Source: Chitinophaga pinensis
Lineage (GTDB): Bacteria > Bacteroidota > Bacteroidia > NS11-12g > UBA9320
Direction of reading: 5' to 3'
Assembly: GCA_945889315.1 (NCBI GenBank)
Contig: CAMDBP010000016.1
Span: forward strand, 1-38,511
Length of the DNA stretch: 38,511 nt
Both the position numbers and the translations under genes were made by a program. Below, in pieces: positions 8,429 through 18,185 of the stretch. The notes under the pieces were generated by a model that saw only the letters and a program-made list of their open reading frames with translations, did not search any database and had not been told where the DNA came from. Numbering within the stretch: the first letter of the stretch is position 1; the number at the start of each line of letters is the position of its first letter.

Positions 8429-9142
8429 ATGAAAATAGACGTATTGGCATTCGGGGCGCATCCCGATGATGTAGAATTAGGTTGTTCTGGCACCTTGTTA
8501 AAATTAAAAGCTCAAGGTAAAAAAATAGGCATTATTGATTTGACTAAAGGGGAGATGGGTACACGTGGTAACGACCTTACTAGGAAGCAGGAGGCCGCTG
8601 ACGCTTCATCCATACTAGAGTTGGATGTACGCGATAATTTGGATCTAGGTGACGGCTCTTTTGAAATTAATCAAGAGAATAGATTGGCTGTAATTAAAGC
8701 TATCCGAAAGCACCAACCGACAGTCGTTTTGGCTAACTCATTCCACGACAGGCACACAGATCATGCACGGGGAGCACAGCTGGTCAAAGAGGCTTGTTTT
8801 TTAGCCGGTTTGAAAAAAATAATCACAGAAGATGAAAATGGTGAGCAAGGAAGTTGGAGACCAAAGCATGTGTTTCATTACATTCAATATTATCATGTTT
8901 CCCCACACTTTGTAATAGATGTTACGCCTTTTCAGGAGAAAAAAAATGAGAGTATACGTGCATACAAAACCCAATTTTTTAATCCAGAGTCTGATGAACC
9001 CGATACGCTGATTAGTTCAGAGAAATTTTTAAAGTTTGTAGAAGCGCGAGGGAGAGAAATGGGAGCCGCTATTGAAGTTGAATTTGGAGAAGGCTTTACA
9101 TCTGACAGCCCTTTAACCTATGATCTTTTTAGTCTTTTGTAG
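8429..9142 (+). CDS. bshB1: Bacillithiol biosynthesis deacetylase BshB1
   Basis: Zinc-dependent LmbE/PIG-L-type hydrolase that removes acetyl from GlcNAc-malate, giving GlcN-malate, the second step of bacillithiol synthesis. It has 237 residues. The metal and catalytic motif AFGAHPDDVELGC is at the N terminus, and the later HDRHTDH supplies the other histidines. Other family stretches are LTKGEMGTRG and VFHYIQYYHVSPHFVIDV. bshA and bshC are not in the window, so the pathway is split here. Its last 25 nt overlap the end of the minus-strand acyltransferase gene. Confidence 0.94.
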   Translation: MKIDVLAFGAHPDDVELGCSGTLLKLKAQGKKIGIIDLTKGEMGTRGNDLTRKQEAADASSILELDVRDNLDLGDGSFEINQENRLAVIKAIRKHQPTVVLANSFHDRHTDHARGAQLVKEACFLAGLKKIITEDENGEQGSWRPKHVFHYIQYYHVSPHFVIDVTPFQEKKNESIRAYKTQFFNPESDEPDTLISSEKFLKFVEARGREMGAAIEVEFGEGFTSDSPLTYDLFSLL

Positions 9143-10020
9143 GCTTTAAGTAGTAATTTGAGCCAAGGCGTACTCCAATTGGTTTCATAAAATGGCTCAT
9201 CGAAACTGCCAAATGACAAATAATATTCTTTTACACTAGGGATCATGGAACCTTCAAAGTCAAGAATATAGTTCTGACTGTGAAATCTAGATATCACTTC
9301 ATTAATTCCGAAAGATAATGCATTTAGTCTTCTGCCTTCTTCATTAGGAGCCCCTAAAATATAGTGAAGTCTATTGTTGTAGTTTGCAAATAATAATGCT
9401 GCTACGGTCTTGTCATGATTTGAAACCATACAATTAAAAAACATTTCAGGCTTCGTGTTAACCAGCAAAATCAAATTGGCATAAGCCTGTTTATCTAGTT
9501 GTTTATTAAGATGTCCGTATGCCTTTTTGTAGAACTCCGCTGTATGTTTTACCATACTTTGATCCGCAATTAAACTTAGCGATGTAGGCTTCTGTATATT
9601 CTTTCGTAAACTTTTGGAGTATTTTTTTTGGTTTTTTTCTAGTGTAGTTATGGGAAGTATTAAATTAATGCGAGGGCTAGATAAATTACCAAATTCAATA
9701 TTGCTGTTAAAGTGAACATGAGCGAATTTTGATTTTATCATGTTCCATATTTGCTCGATTAGTTCAGGGGTAAGTACTGTTCCTATCCAGTTACATTTTT
9801 GGATGAATGGCGGCTGATATAGTTTTAAATATCCGGTCATTTTCATTCGTGGAAGAGGTATAGCTCCAGCATAATCGTCTAAAATTATCGCATCCCACAC
9901 GCAAAATGTATTTAGGTAATCATAATTGTGAAAAATTAATGAATCGTGGCTTGCCAGAACTAATGCATCCCACTTATGCTTATCCACATTTTTATTTTTG
10001 AGGTATGTAAGACCGTACAT
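9118..10020 (-). CDS. FemAB/GNAT-like acyltransferase, function unknown
   Basis: A 300-residue protein with no signal peptide. The layout resembles FemAB or Acetyltransf_6 proteins: an N-terminal half with a YLKLYQPPFIQ-type stretch, a basic linker (KNQKKYSKSLRKNIQK), then a C-terminal acyltransferase core with FYKKAYGHLNKQ, VAALLFANYNNRLHYILGA and YILDFEGSMIPSVKEYYLSFG. Relatives move aminoacyl or acyl groups to cell-wall precursors or small amines; the substrate here is not predictable. A perfect 12-bp palindrome (AAGCTATAGCTT) sits 1 nt before the start codon, and a -7-like TACTTTAG lies at 10065-10058. The gene converges with bshB1 and is divergent from rpsL. Confidence 0.65.
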   Translation of the reverse strand: MYGLTYLKNKNVDKHKWDALVLASHDSLIFHNYDYLNTFCVWDAIILDDYAGAIPLPRMKMTGYLKLYQPPFIQKCNWIGTVLTPELIEQIWNMIKSKFAHVHFNSNIEFGNLSSPRINLILPITTLEKNQKKYSKSLRKNIQKPTSLSLIADQSMVKHTAEFYKKAYGHLNKQLDKQAYANLILLVNTKPEMFFNCMVSNHDKTVAALLFANYNNRLHYILGAPNEEGRRLNALSFGINEVISRFHSQNYILDFEGSMIPSVKEYYLSFGSFDEPFYETNWSTPWLKLLLKAYKRLKRS

Positions 10021-10021
10021 T

Positions 10022-10033
10022 AAGCTATAGCTT
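10022..10033. repeat. 12-bp palindrome at the start of the acyltransferase gene
   Basis: AAGCTATAGCTT equals its own reverse complement and abuts the ATG at 10020 of the minus-strand gene. It could be an operator or could fold in the leader; the AT-rich context means chance is possible. Confidence 0.4.
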
Positions 10034-10148
10034 GATATTGATTCATGTTTTAGCGTGCTAAAGTAGGTTAATTAGAGAATATATAATGTGCGTTACTTTG
10101 ATTAAAATGACACTTAAAAAATATTATTCCTTTTTTTTCAAATTAGCT

Positions 10149-10179
10149 CTTGCAAACTTATAGATTAATACTACTTTTG
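10149..10179 (+). promoter_or_regulatory. Main promoter of the ribosomal protein supercluster
   Basis: CTTG at 10149-10152, a 19-nt spacer and TACTTTTG at 10172-10179 form a full Bacteroidota promoter, preceded by a T-run (10130s) that may act as an upstream element. Transcription would start near 10184, about 26 nt before the rpsL ATG. Confidence 0.8.
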
Positions 10180-10209
10180 CAGACCTTTTTAGAAATTGGA
10201 TAGAAACAT

Positions 10210-10593
10210 ATGCCTACAATACAACAACTAGTACGTAAGGGGAGAAAGGAACTCACCAAAAAAAGCAAGTCAAGAGCATTAGACTCTTGTCCTCAGAGAA
10301 GAGGTGTTTGCACAAGAGTTTATACAACTACTCCTAAGAAACCAAACTCAGCTATGAGAAAAGTAGCAAGGGTTAGACTTACCAATGGGAATGAAGTGAA
10401 TGCTTACATCCCGGGGGAAGGTCACAACCTACAAGAGCACAGTATCGTTCTAGTTAGAGGAGGTAGAGTGAAAGATCTTCCAGGTGTACGTTATCACATT
10501 GTGCGTGGCGCATTGGATACTGCAGGTGTCGAAGGAAGAACACAACGAAGAAGTAAATACGGAGCTAAACGTCCAAAAGCCGCTAAGAAATAA
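10210..10593 (+). CDS. rpsL: 30S ribosomal protein S12
   Basis: Decoding-centre protein that contacts helix 44 and the codon-anticodon pair. It has 127 residues with the conserved loop [10 protein letters not shown]; Lys43 and Lys44 (E. coli mature 42 and 43) and the KDLPGVRYH loop are wild type, so no classical streptomycin-resistance change is seen. First gene of the supercluster, with its stop codon overlapping the rpsG start by 1 nt. Confidence 0.99.
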   Translation: MPTIQQLVRKGRKELTKKSKSRALDSCPQRRGVCTRVYTTTPKKPNSAMRKVARVRLTNGNEVNAYIPGEGHNLQEHSIVLVRGGRVKDLPGVRYHIVRGALDTAGVEGRTQRRSKYGAKRPKAAKK

Positions 10594-11063
10594 TGAGAAA
10601 GTCGAGAGCTAAAAAAAGAGAAGTAAGTCCAGATCCTAGATTTAACGATCAGCTGGTTTCTAAGTTCATCAATAACATGATGTTACAAGGAAAAAAAGAA
10701 ACTGCTCGTAAAATATTTTACGAAGCAATTGATTTAGTTGATGCTAAAATCGAAGAGGAAGCAGGAATTGAAACTTGGAAAAAAGCGTTGAATAATGTTA
10801 TGCCGTCAGTAATGGTGAAAAGTCGCAGAGTTGGTGGTGCTACTTACCAAATACCGATGGAAATTAAACCAGATCTTAAAGTATCTTTAGGTATAAAATG
10901 GATGATAAATTTTGCTCGTAAAAGAAACGAGAAATCTATGGCCAATAAATTGGCCGGAGAAATAATTGCTGCTTCCAAAGGAGAGGGCGCATCCGTAAAA
11001 AGAAAAGAAGATACACACAAGATGGCAGATGCGAATAAAGCATTCTCTCACTTCAGAGTATAA
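10593..11063 (+). CDS. rpsG: 30S ribosomal protein S7
   Basis: Primary binding protein of the 16S 3' major domain that nucleates the 30S head and lines the E site. It has 156 residues; [17 protein letters not shown] at the start and [12 protein letters not shown] in the beta-hairpin region are typical. Starts within the rpsL stop codon (TAATG); fusA follows after 5 nt. Confidence 0.99.
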   Translation: MRKSRAKKREVSPDPRFNDQLVSKFINNMMLQGKKETARKIFYEAIDLVDAKIEEEAGIETWKKALNNVMPSVMVKSRRVGGATYQIPMEIKPDLKVSLGIKWMINFARKRNEKSMANKLAGEIIAASKGEGASVKRKEDTHKMADANKAFSHFRV

Positions 11064-11068
11064 GTAAG

Positions 11069-13174
11069 ATGGCTAAAAGAGATTTATTATACACAAGAAA
11101 TATAGGTATAGCTGCTCACATCGACGCAGGTAAAACTACTACCACTGAGCGTATTCTCTATTACGGTGGTGTAAGTCACAAAATAGGAGAAGTGCATGAT
11201 GGTGCTGCTACTATGGATTGGATGGAGCAAGAGCAAGAAAGAGGTATTACCATTACTTCTGCAGCTACAACTCTCAAGTGGAATTATAGAGAGCAAGAAT
11301 ATCATGTTAATATTATTGATACCCCAGGTCACGTTGACTTCACGGTTGAGGTTAATAGATCGTTAAGAGTATTAGATGGTCTTGTTTTCTTGTTTAGTGC
11401 AGTGGATGGTGTTGAACCACAATCTGAGACCAACTGGAGACTTGCCAATAATTACAACGTTCCTAGAATTGGATTTGTAAATAAAATGGACCGTCAGGGT
11501 GCAGACTTCTTAAAGGTTTGTAGCCAAGTTAAAGAGATGTTAGGAAGCCACGCTTTACCACTACAATTAAATATTGGTGCTGAAGATGGTTTTGTTGGTG
11601 TTGTTGATTTAATTAACTTCAGAGGTATAACTTGGAATGAAGAAGACCAAGGTATGACATTCCAAGAAATAGAAATTCCAGCAGATATCGTTGATGAAGC
11701 AAGACAATTGAGAGAAGAACTTCTTGAAGCTGTTGCAGAATTCGACGAAACACTTATGGAAAAGTATTTCGAAGATTCAGAATCATTAACAGAAAGAGAA
11801 ATATTAACCGCATTGAGATCTGCTACTATCGCTGGTAAAGTTGTACCAATGATGTGCGGTTCTGCGTTTAAAAATAAAGGTGTACAAGCGATGCTTGACA
11901 TGGTTATGGAAATTCTTCCATCTCCTATGGATGTTGAAGCAATTGAAGGCATCAATCCTAAGACGGAAGAGCCTACTTTTAGAAAACCAAGCGCGGATGA
12001 GCCATTCGCGGCTTTAGCGTTCAAAATTGCTACAGATCCTTTCGTGGGAAGACTTTGCTTTACTAGGGCATACAGTGGTGTGTTAGAGTCAGGTTCTTAT
12101 GTGTTAAACACAAGAACAGATAAGAAAGAGCGTATTTCGCGTATCTTTCAAATGCATGCTAACAAGCAAAACCAAATTGAGAGATTACAAGCAGGTGATA
12201 TTGCTGCTCTTATTGGGTTTAAAGATATTAGAACAGGAGATACGCTTTGTGCTGAAAATGCACCTATCGTATTAGAATCTATGGATTTCCCAGATCCAGT
12301 TATCGGTGTGGCTATTGAGCCTAAGACACAAGGTGACATGGATAGGTTGGGTATGGGTCTTGGTAAGCTTGCTGAGGAGGATCCTACATTTGTTGTAAAA
12401 ACGGATATAGAAACAGGTCAGACAGTAATTTCAGGTATGGGTGAGCTTCACTTAGAGATTATAGTTGACCGTCTAAGACGTGAATTTAAGGTAGAAGTAA
12501 ATCAAGGTGCTCCACAAGTTGCCTACAAAGAAACTATTACTAAGTCTGTCACGCACAGAGAAACATACAAAAAACAATCTGGTGGACGGGGTAAATTTGC
12601 TGATATTCAGGTGGAAATAGGCCCAGGTGATGAAGGTAAGGAAGGTCTAGAATTCGTAAACCAAATTGTTGGGGGTTCTATTCCTAGAGAGTTTATACCA
12701 GCAGTGGAAAAAGGTTTCAGAGAAGCTATGAAAAATGGTGCTCTTGCTGGATACGAAGTACAAAACCTAAAAGTGCGTTTATTTGACGGATCATTCCACG
12801 CAGTCGATTCAGACTCATTGTCTTTTGAAACTGCTGCTAAGTTTGCTTTTAGAGAGGCTTCTAAACTTGCGGGTCCTGTAATACTTGAGCCGATAATGAA
12901 GCTTGAAGTAATCACTCCAGAAGAAAATATGGGTGATGTTATAGGTGACCTTAACAGAAGAAGAGGTCAAATGCAAGGAATGAGTGAAAAAGGAGGAGCC
13001 CAAGTAGTTAAGGCATTGGTTCCGTTGTCTATGATGTTTGGATACGTTACGGATTTAAGAACTATTACCTCAGGTAGAGCAACTTCTACAATGGAATTTA
13101 ATAATTATGATATTGTTCCAGCAGGAATGTCTGCAGATATCATAGCTAAAGTAAAAGGAACACCTAAAGCATAA
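11069..13174 (+). CDS. fusA: Elongation factor G
   Basis: Translational GTPase that moves tRNA and mRNA after peptide transfer and, with RRF, recycles ribosomes. It has 701 residues. G1 AHIDAGKT (16-23), the switch region [10 protein letters not shown] (59-68), G3 DTPGH (84-88) and G4 NKMD (138-141) are intact, and domains II-V follow at normal length. The str-operon position points to the main translocase rather than a specialised paralog. tuf, which follows fusA in many bacteria, is absent; rpsJ comes 5 nt downstream. Confidence 0.99.
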   Translation: MAKRDLLYTRNIGIAAHIDAGKTTTTERILYYGGVSHKIGEVHDGAATMDWMEQEQERGITITSAATTLKWNYREQEYHVNIIDTPGHVDFTVEVNRSLRVLDGLVFLFSAVDGVEPQSETNWRLANNYNVPRIGFVNKMDRQGADFLKVCSQVKEMLGSHALPLQLNIGAEDGFVGVVDLINFRGITWNEEDQGMTFQEIEIPADIVDEARQLREELLEAVAEFDETLMEKYFEDSESLTEREILTALRSATIAGKVVPMMCGSAFKNKGVQAMLDMVMEILPSPMDVEAIEGINPKTEEPTFRKPSADEPFAALAFKIATDPFVGRLCFTRAYSGVLESGSYVLNTRTDKKERISRIFQMHANKQNQIERLQAGDIAALIGFKDIRTGDTLCAENAPIVLESMDFPDPVIGVAIEPKTQGDMDRLGMGLGKLAEEDPTFVVKTDIETGQTVISGMGELHLEIIVDRLRREFKVEVNQGAPQVAYKETITKSVTHRETYKKQSGGRGKFADIQVEIGPGDEGKEGLEFVNQIVGGSIPREFIPAVEKGFREAMKNGALAGYEVQNLKVRLFDGSFHAVDSDSLSFETAAKFAFREASKLAGPVILEPIMKLEVITPEENMGDVIGDLNRRRGQMQGMSEKGGAQVVKALVPLSMMFGYVTDLRTITSGRATSTMEFNNYDIVPAGMSADIIAKVKGTPKA

Positions 13175-13179
13175 TACAA

Positions 13180-13488
13180 ATGGTTAATCAAAAAATAAGA
13201 ATTAAGCTTAAGTCTTACGATCATAACTTGATCGATAAGTCGGCTGAGAAGATAGTAAAGTCTGTAAAGGCTACTGGTGCAATTGTTAGTGGTCCAATTC
13301 CATTGCCTACGCACAAGAAAATTTTCACAGTGCTAAAATCTCCTCACGTTAATAAGAAAGCTAGAGAACAATTTAAATTATGTTCTTATAAAAGATTAAT
13401 GGATATCTATAGCTCAAGTGCAAAAACTGTAGATGCACTTATGAAGTTAGAGTTGCCAAGTGGTGTAGACGTAGAAATAAAAGTTTAA
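13180..13488 (+). CDS. rpsJ: 30S ribosomal protein S10
   Basis: 30S head protein; in E. coli it also forms the NusB-NusE antitermination pair. It has 102 residues with [14 protein letters not shown] and the exposed loop sequence [20 protein letters not shown]. First gene of the S10 block, but the 5-nt gap to fusA leaves no room for a separate promoter, so str and S10 genes are read together. Confidence 0.99.
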   Translation: MVNQKIRIKLKSYDHNLIDKSAEKIVKSVKATGAIVSGPIPLPTHKKIFTVLKSPHVNKKAREQFKLCSYKRLMDIYSSSAKTVDALMKLELPSGVDVEIKV

Positions 13489-13492
13489 GAAC

Positions 13493-14110
13493 ATGTTAAG
13501 TGTTATAGGAAAAAAAGTGGGCATGACTGCCATCTTTACCGAAAATGGTAAAAAAGAAGCTTGTACTGTAGTATCGTGTGAACCTAATTTTATCACGCAG
13601 ATTAAGTCTGAAGGTAAAGAGGGTTACAGCTCGGTGCAGATTGCTTCCGTTGAAAAAAGAGAGAAGAGTTCGAATAAACCAGAAATGGGTCATTTCGCCA
13701 AAGCAAATACTACTCCTAAAAGAGTAGTACTAGAAGTGAGAGACTTTGATGGTGAAGCAGTAGTAGGAAGTTCTTACGGTGTGGAAGTCTTTGAAGAAGG
13801 AGAATTTGTTGACGTAGTGGGTACTACTAAAGGTAAAGGATTTCAAGGGGTTGTAAAACGTCATGGTTTTTCCGGTGTTGGTGAGGCTACTCATGGTCAG
13901 CACAACAGACTTAGAGCTCCAGGATCATTAGGTGCAGGTTCTACTCCATCTCGCGTGTTCAAAGGGACTCGTATGGCCGGACAGACTGGTAATGTGAGAG
14001 TTAAGATTCAAAATTTAAAAGTGCTTAAAGTGGATACCGAAAATAATTTAGTTGTTATTGGCGGCGCTCTTCCTGGTCATAAAGGTTCTTACGTAGTTAT
14101 AGAGAAGTAA
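13493..14110 (+). CDS. rplC: 50S ribosomal protein L3
   Basis: Early 23S-binding protein whose long loop reaches the peptidyl transferase centre. It has 205 residues; the loop reads APGSLGAGSTPSRVFKG followed by MAGQTGN. The glutamine that PrmB methylates in the E. coli loop (GSIGQNQTPG) has no counterpart here, so PrmB-type modification is not expected (my alignment by eye). Confidence 0.98.
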   Translation: MLSVIGKKVGMTAIFTENGKKEACTVVSCEPNFITQIKSEGKEGYSSVQIASVEKREKSSNKPEMGHFAKANTTPKRVVLEVRDFDGEAVVGSSYGVEVFEEGEFVDVVGTTKGKGFQGVVKRHGFSGVGEATHGQHNRLRAPGSLGAGSTPSRVFKGTRMAGQTGNVRVKIQNLKVLKVDTENNLVVIGGALPGHKGSYVVIEK

Positions 14111-14111
14111 A

Positions 14112-14738
14112 ATGAAAGTAAAGGTAATAAATACATCTGGTGCCGAGACTGGCAAAGAAGTAACGCTTCCACAAGATATATTTGGTGTTGAGCCAAATGA
14201 TCACGCTATATATCTAGATGTAAAGCAATATTTAGCGAATCAAAGACAGGGTACGCACTCATCAACTGAAAAAGGAGATGTAAAAGGGTCTACTCGTAAA
14301 ATTAAGAAACAAAAGGGTACAGGTACTGCTAGAGCTGGTAGTATTAAATCTGGTGTTTTTGTTGGTGGTGGTCGCATGCACGGACCAAGACCAAGAGACT
14401 ATAGCTTTAAATTAAATAAAAAGTTGAAGCTTGTTGCACGAGCCTCTGCTCTTTCATATAAAGCTAAGGATAATGAGATTTTAGTACTTGATGCTATCGA
14501 TATGGCAGCAGCAAAGACTAAAGGATATACAGAGTTCCTTACAAATCTTAAATTAAATGATAAAAAGACTTTACTATTACTCCCAGAGTATAATAGCAAT
14601 GTTTACTTATCAGCACGAAATATTCCTAATGCTGTTGTTATGAAGGCTGACGATGTTAACACATATAACATTTTACACGCCAACAAGATAATTATGGTAG
14701 AAGGATCAATTGATAAATTAATAGCGACATTTAATTAA
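14112..14738 (+). CDS. rplD: 50S ribosomal protein L4
   Basis: Its extended loop lines the exit-tunnel constriction; in E. coli L4 also represses the S10 operon. It has 208 residues with the tunnel loop KQKGTGTARAGSIKSGVFVG and GPRPRDYSFKLNKK, without the known macrolide-resistance changes as far as visible. No L4-type leader structure was found upstream of rpsJ, and the gene sits 1 nt after rplC. Confidence 0.98.
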   Translation: MKVKVINTSGAETGKEVTLPQDIFGVEPNDHAIYLDVKQYLANQRQGTHSSTEKGDVKGSTRKIKKQKGTGTARAGSIKSGVFVGGGRMHGPRPRDYSFKLNKKLKLVARASALSYKAKDNEILVLDAIDMAAAKTKGYTEFLTNLKLNDKKTLLLLPEYNSNVYLSARNIPNAVVMKADDVNTYNILHANKIIMVEGSIDKLIATFN

Positions 14739-14739
14739 A

Positions 14740-15030
14740 ATGGCAGTACTAGTAAAACCATTGATAACCGAGAAAATGTCTTTGTTAGCAGAAAGCAAAG
14801 GACATTATGGATTTAGAGTAGCGCTTACGGCTACAAAACCTGAGATAAAATCGGAGATAGAAAAAATGTACAACGTTGAAGTAACTAATATTAGAACTTT
14901 AGTTGTAGCAGGTAAAAGAAAAACAAGATTCACTAAATCAGGTGTTTCTAATGGTAAAACATCTAACTATAAAAAAGCTATTGTTAGCTTGGCTGATGGT
15001 CAGAGTATAGATTTTTACGAAAATATTTAA
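14740..15030 (+). CDS. rplW: 50S ribosomal protein L23
   Basis: Tunnel-exit protein that docks trigger factor and SRP on the emerging chain. It has 96 residues, with LVKPLITEKMS at the start, the YGFRV strand and VEVTNIRTLVV. Start 1 nt after rplD. Confidence 0.98.
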   Translation: MAVLVKPLITEKMSLLAESKGHYGFRVALTATKPEIKSEIEKMYNVEVTNIRTLVVAGKRKTRFTKSGVSNGKTSNYKKAIVSLADGQSIDFYENI

Positions 15031-15038
15031 ACTGAGAA

Positions 15039-15860
15039 ATGGGAATTAAGAGAATAAATCCAGTTACTCCTGGACAGCGTTTCAAATTAGCTGTTACTTT
15101 TGAGGCAATAACGGCAAGTAAGCCAGAGAAAAGTTTACTGGCTCCGCTTAAAAAATCGGGTGGTAGAAATGATACTGGTAAAATGACGATGAGAAATCGT
15201 GGTGGTGGACACAAGAGACGTTACCGTATTATCGATTTTAAAAGAAATAGATACGAAACTGCTGAAGTTTTAACCATTGAGTATGATCCAAATAGAACAG
15301 CATTCATTTCTTTGGTTCAATATGCCGATGGTGAAAAAAGATATATCATTGCACCGAAAGGTTTACAAGTAGGGCAAATGATTTCGAGTGGTACGGGTTC
15401 TACTCCGGATACAGGAAATGCATTATTTCTAAAAGATATCCCATTGGGTACAACAATACATAATATCGAAATGCAACCAGGAAAAGGTGCTGAGATATGC
15501 AGAAGTGCTGGTACTAGCGCTACATTAGTAGCTAGAGATGGTAAGTATGCGGTTATTAAATTACCTTCAGGTGAAAGTAGAATGATACTTATAACTTGCT
15601 TAGCAACAATTGGTGAGGTTTCGAATGGAGATCATCAGTTAGAGGTGTCGGGTAAGGCAGGAAGAAGCAGATGGTTAGGTAGAAGACCTAGAACACGTCC
15701 TGCTGCGATGAACCCAGTAGATCACCCTCAAGGTGGTGGCGAGGGTCGTTCGAAAGGTGGACAGGCCAGAAGTAGAAAGGGTATTATGTCTAAAGGTTTA
15801 AAAACAAGAAGTAAAAAGAAATCATCTTCTAGATTAATTTTAGAGAAGAAAAAGAAATAA
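15039..15860 (+). CDS. rplB: 50S ribosomal protein L2
   Basis: Needed for subunit joining and peptidyl transferase assembly. It has 273 residues; the conserved C-terminal [15 protein letters not shown] with its histidine near the active centre is intact, and the basic tail ends in a lysine run. Confidence 0.99.
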   Translation: MGIKRINPVTPGQRFKLAVTFEAITASKPEKSLLAPLKKSGGRNDTGKMTMRNRGGGHKRRYRIIDFKRNRYETAEVLTIEYDPNRTAFISLVQYADGEKRYIIAPKGLQVGQMISSGTGSTPDTGNALFLKDIPLGTTIHNIEMQPGKGAEICRSAGTSATLVARDGKYAVIKLPSGESRMILITCLATIGEVSNGDHQLEVSGKAGRSRWLGRRPRTRPAAMNPVDHPQGGGEGRSKGGQARSRKGIMSKGLKTRSKKKSSSRLILEKKKK

Positions 15861-15863
15861 GAT

Positions 15864-16127
15864 ATGGCTAGATCATTAAAAAAAGGACCATTTGTTCACT
15901 TCAAGCTTCAGAGAAAAGTGGATGTAATGAATGAAGGCGATAAGAAAACGGTAATCAAAACATGGAGCCGGGGATCACTTATCACACCAGATTTTGTAGG
16001 TCATACATTTGCCGTTCACAATGGTAATAAGTTTATCCCAGTGTATGTTACAGAAAATATGGTAGGTCATAAATTAGGAGAGTTTGCACCGACCAGAACA
16101 TTTAAAGGTCATACAGCTAAGAAATAA
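15864..16127 (+). CDS. rpsS: 30S ribosomal protein S19
   Basis: 30S head protein that contacts S13 and the B1a bridge. It has 87 residues with the usual [12 protein letters not shown] start and [16 protein letters not shown] near the end. Confidence 0.99.
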   Translation: MARSLKKGPFVHFKLQRKVDVMNEGDKKTVIKTWSRGSLITPDFVGHTFAVHNGNKFIPVYVTENMVGHKLGEFAPTRTFKGHTAKK

Positions 16128-16129
16128 AG

Positions 16130-16510
16130 ATGGAAGCAATAGCGAAGTTAAATAATTGCCCTATGTCTCCTCGTAAGATGAGATTAGTAGTGGACCAAAT
16201 TAGAGGTCAGAGAGTTGAAGTGGCTCTTAATGTATTGAAGTACAGTCAAAAAAGAATATATGCTGAAAAAGTAGAAAAGTTACTTAAATCAGCTATAGCA
16301 AACTGGCAAGAGGTTAACGATCTACGTGTGGATGAAGAAACAGGTTTGATCGTGAAAGAAGTTTTTGTAGATGGGGGAAGAATGCTGAAAAGAGTTCAAC
16401 CTGCTCCACAAGGAAGAGCACACCGTGTACGTAAGAGATCTAATCACATCACGCTTAAAGTGGATATTGTGGCTAGTAACGTTGAATCAGAAGAACCAAA
16501 GTCAGAATAA
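16130..16510 (+). CDS. rplV: 50S ribosomal protein L22
   Basis: Its beta-hairpin lines the exit tunnel beside L4. It has 126 residues; the hairpin GRMLKRVQPAPQGRAHRVRK is intact. It carries a short acidic tail (VESEEPKSE) beyond the usual core of about 110 residues. Confidence 0.98.
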   Translation: MEAIAKLNNCPMSPRKMRLVVDQIRGQRVEVALNVLKYSQKRIYAEKVEKLLKSAIANWQEVNDLRVDEETGLIVKEVFVDGGRMLKRVQPAPQGRAHRVRKRSNHITLKVDIVASNVESEEPKSE

Positions 16511-16516
16511 TATAGA

Positions 16517-17293
16517 ATGGGACAAAAAGTAAATCCGATAGGGCTTAGATTAGGTATCGTTAGAGGTTGGGAAAGCAACTGGTACGGAGGTAAAGAGTTT
16601 GGAGAAAAACTGGCGGAAGACAATAAAATACGTAAGTATTTGAATGCTAGAATGCCAAGAGCGGGTATCTCTAAGATCCTTATCGAACGTATGTTGAAGA
16701 GAGTTATCATCACAGTACATACATCTAGACCAGGTATAGTAATTGGTAAGGGCGGTTCTGAGGTTGATAAGCTTAAAGAAGAAATAAAGAAACTTACTAA
16801 AAAGGATGTTCAGATAAACATTTTTGAAGTAAAGAGACCAGAGATGGACGCTATGTTAGTGGGTCAGTCGATTGCTCAGCAAATAGAAGGTAGGGTTAAT
16901 TTCAAAAGAGCTATAAAGATGGCTATTGGGTCTACCATGAGAATGGGAGCTCAAGGAATCAAAGTTATGGTGTCTGGCAGATTAAACGGTGCTGAGATGG
17001 CTCGTACGCAGCAGTTTAAGGAAGGAAGAATTCCATTACATACGTTCAGAGCAGACATCGATTACGCATTATCTGAAGCGCTTACAGTTTATGGAAAAAT
17101 AGGCGTAAAAGTATGGATCTTTAAAGAGGAAGTTTTTGGTAAAAGAGATCTATCTGTAAACATGGGTATGGGTGAACCGAAACAACGTGAAGCGAGAAGA
17201 CCAGGTGGTAGAGACGATAGAAGACCAGGTGGTAGAGACGATAGAAGAGATAGAGGAAATAAGGACGGAAGAAGAACACCAAACAATAAATAA
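16517..17293 (+). CDS. rpsC: 30S ribosomal protein S3 with a repeat-bearing basic tail
   Basis: Forms part of the mRNA entry channel and its helicase activity. It has 258 residues against 233 in E. coli. The N terminus [13 protein letters not shown] and the KH domain GxxG loop in [10 protein letters not shown] are intact. The extra length is a charged tail after about residue 220 in which RRPGGRDD occurs twice in tandem, encoded by an exact 2 x 24-bp repeat. Such disordered S3 tails vary strongly between species. Confidence 0.98.
   Translation: MGQKVNPIGLRLGIVRGWESNWYGGKEFGEKLAEDNKIRKYLNARMPRAGISKILIERMLKRVIITVHTSRPGIVIGKGGSEVDKLKEEIKKLTKKDVQINIFEVKRPEMDAMLVGQSIAQQIEGRVNFKRAIKMAIGSTMRMGAQGIKVMVSGRLNGAEMARTQQFKEGRIPLHTFRADIDYALSEALTVYGKIGVKVWIFKEEVFGKRDLSVNMGMGEPKQREARRPGGRDDRRPGGRDDRRDRGNKDGRRTPNNK
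17195..17242 (+). repeat. Exact 2 x 24-bp tandem repeat inside rpsC
   Basis: The unit beginning agaagaccaggtggtag occurs at 17195-17218 and again at 17219-17242 without a mismatch and in frame, adding eight residues per copy to the S3 tail. Confidence 0.9.
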
Positions 17294-17298
17294 GAGTT

Positions 17299-17718
17299 AT
17301 GTTATCTCCAAAGAGAATTAAATATAGAAAACGTCAGAAAGGTAGAGTAAAAGGCCTTGCAGGTAGAGGACATCGTATTGAATTTGGTGATTTCGGATTG
17401 AAATCATTAGAGCCATCTTGGATTACTTCTAGACAGATAGAAGCAGCAAGGATTGCACTTAACCGTTATATGAAAAGAGAAGGTAAAGTGTGGATTCGCA
17501 TATTTCCAGATAAACCAATTACAAAGAAACCAGCAGAGGTAAGGATGGGTAAGGGTAAAGGGTCACCAGAATATTGGGTAGCTTGTATCAAACCAGGAAC
17601 TATTATTTTTGAAGTTGACGGAGTAGGTGAAAATGTAGCTAAAGAAGCGATGAGACTTGCGGGTCAAAAGCTGCCTGTAGTTACCAAGTTTGTAGTAAGA
17701 CCAGATTATAGTGCTTAA
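17299..17718 (+). CDS. rplP: 50S ribosomal protein L16
   Basis: Helps position the A-site tRNA on the 50S subunit. It has 139 residues with [16 protein letters not shown] near the start, WVRI-like [15 protein letters not shown] and the [11 protein letters not shown] loop, the region of the arginine hydroxylated by RoxA in E. coli. Confidence 0.99.
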   Translation: MLSPKRIKYRKRQKGRVKGLAGRGHRIEFGDFGLKSLEPSWITSRQIEAARIALNRYMKREGKVWIRIFPDKPITKKPAEVRMGKGKGSPEYWVACIKPGTIIFEVDGVGENVAKEAMRLAGQKLPVVTKFVVRPDYSA

Positions 17719-17722
17719 TTTT

Positions 17723-17926
17723 ATGCAGTATCAAGATATAAAAAAAATGACTGAGAAGGAGCTTCACCTTAACCTTAAGGATGAAAGAGCTCAACTTCAG
17801 AAAATGAAGTTTAGTCACGCCGTTTCACCAATCGAAAACCCTCACAAGATTAGAGTAGTTAGAAAAACTATCGCGAAGTATCTTACAGAGATTAATAGTC
17901 GTAGACACCAAAATACAGTAGCTTAA
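17723..17926 (+). CDS. rpmC: 50S ribosomal protein L29
   Basis: Helical tunnel-exit protein next to L23. From ATG 17723 it has 67 residues (MQYQDIKKMTEKEL). The ORF-track GTG at 17711 would overlap rplP and adds four unconserved residues, so the ATG is preferred. The C-terminal half VRRTIA-like VVRKTIAKYLTEI is typical. Confidence 0.96.
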   Translation: MQYQDIKKMTEKELHLNLKDERAQLQKMKFSHAVSPIENPHKIRVVRKTIAKYLTEINSRRHQNTVA

Positions 17927-17929
17927 GAG

Positions 17930-18184
17930 ATGGAAAGAAATAGCAGAAAAGAAATAATAGGTGTGGTTAAAAGCAACAAGATGGAAAAAACCATCACCGT
18001 TGCCGTTGAGACTAAAATGAAGCACCCAAAGTATAAAAAGTTCGTAAAGTCAACTGCAAAGTTTAAGGCTCACGATGAAAAAAACGAGTGTAATGAAAAT
18101 GACGTCGTTAGAATCATGGAGACTAGACCTTTGAGTAAGGACAAACGTTGGAGATTGGTTGAAATTATAGAAAGAGCGAAATAA
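17930..18184 (+). CDS. rpsQ: 30S ribosomal protein S17
   Basis: Primary 16S-binding OB-fold protein. It has 84 residues with [27 protein letters not shown] and [17 protein letters not shown]. Confidence 0.98.
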   Translation: MERNSRKEIIGVVKSNKMEKTITVAVETKMKHPKYKKFVKSTAKFKAHDEKNECNENDVVRIMETRPLSKDKRWRLVEIIERAK

Positions 18185-18185
18185 G

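Noticed and set aside
11494-12024. 176-residue minus-strand ORF inside fusA
   Set aside because: It is a serine-rich shadow of the EF-G reading frame with no recognisable domain; EF-G coding on the other strand is certain.
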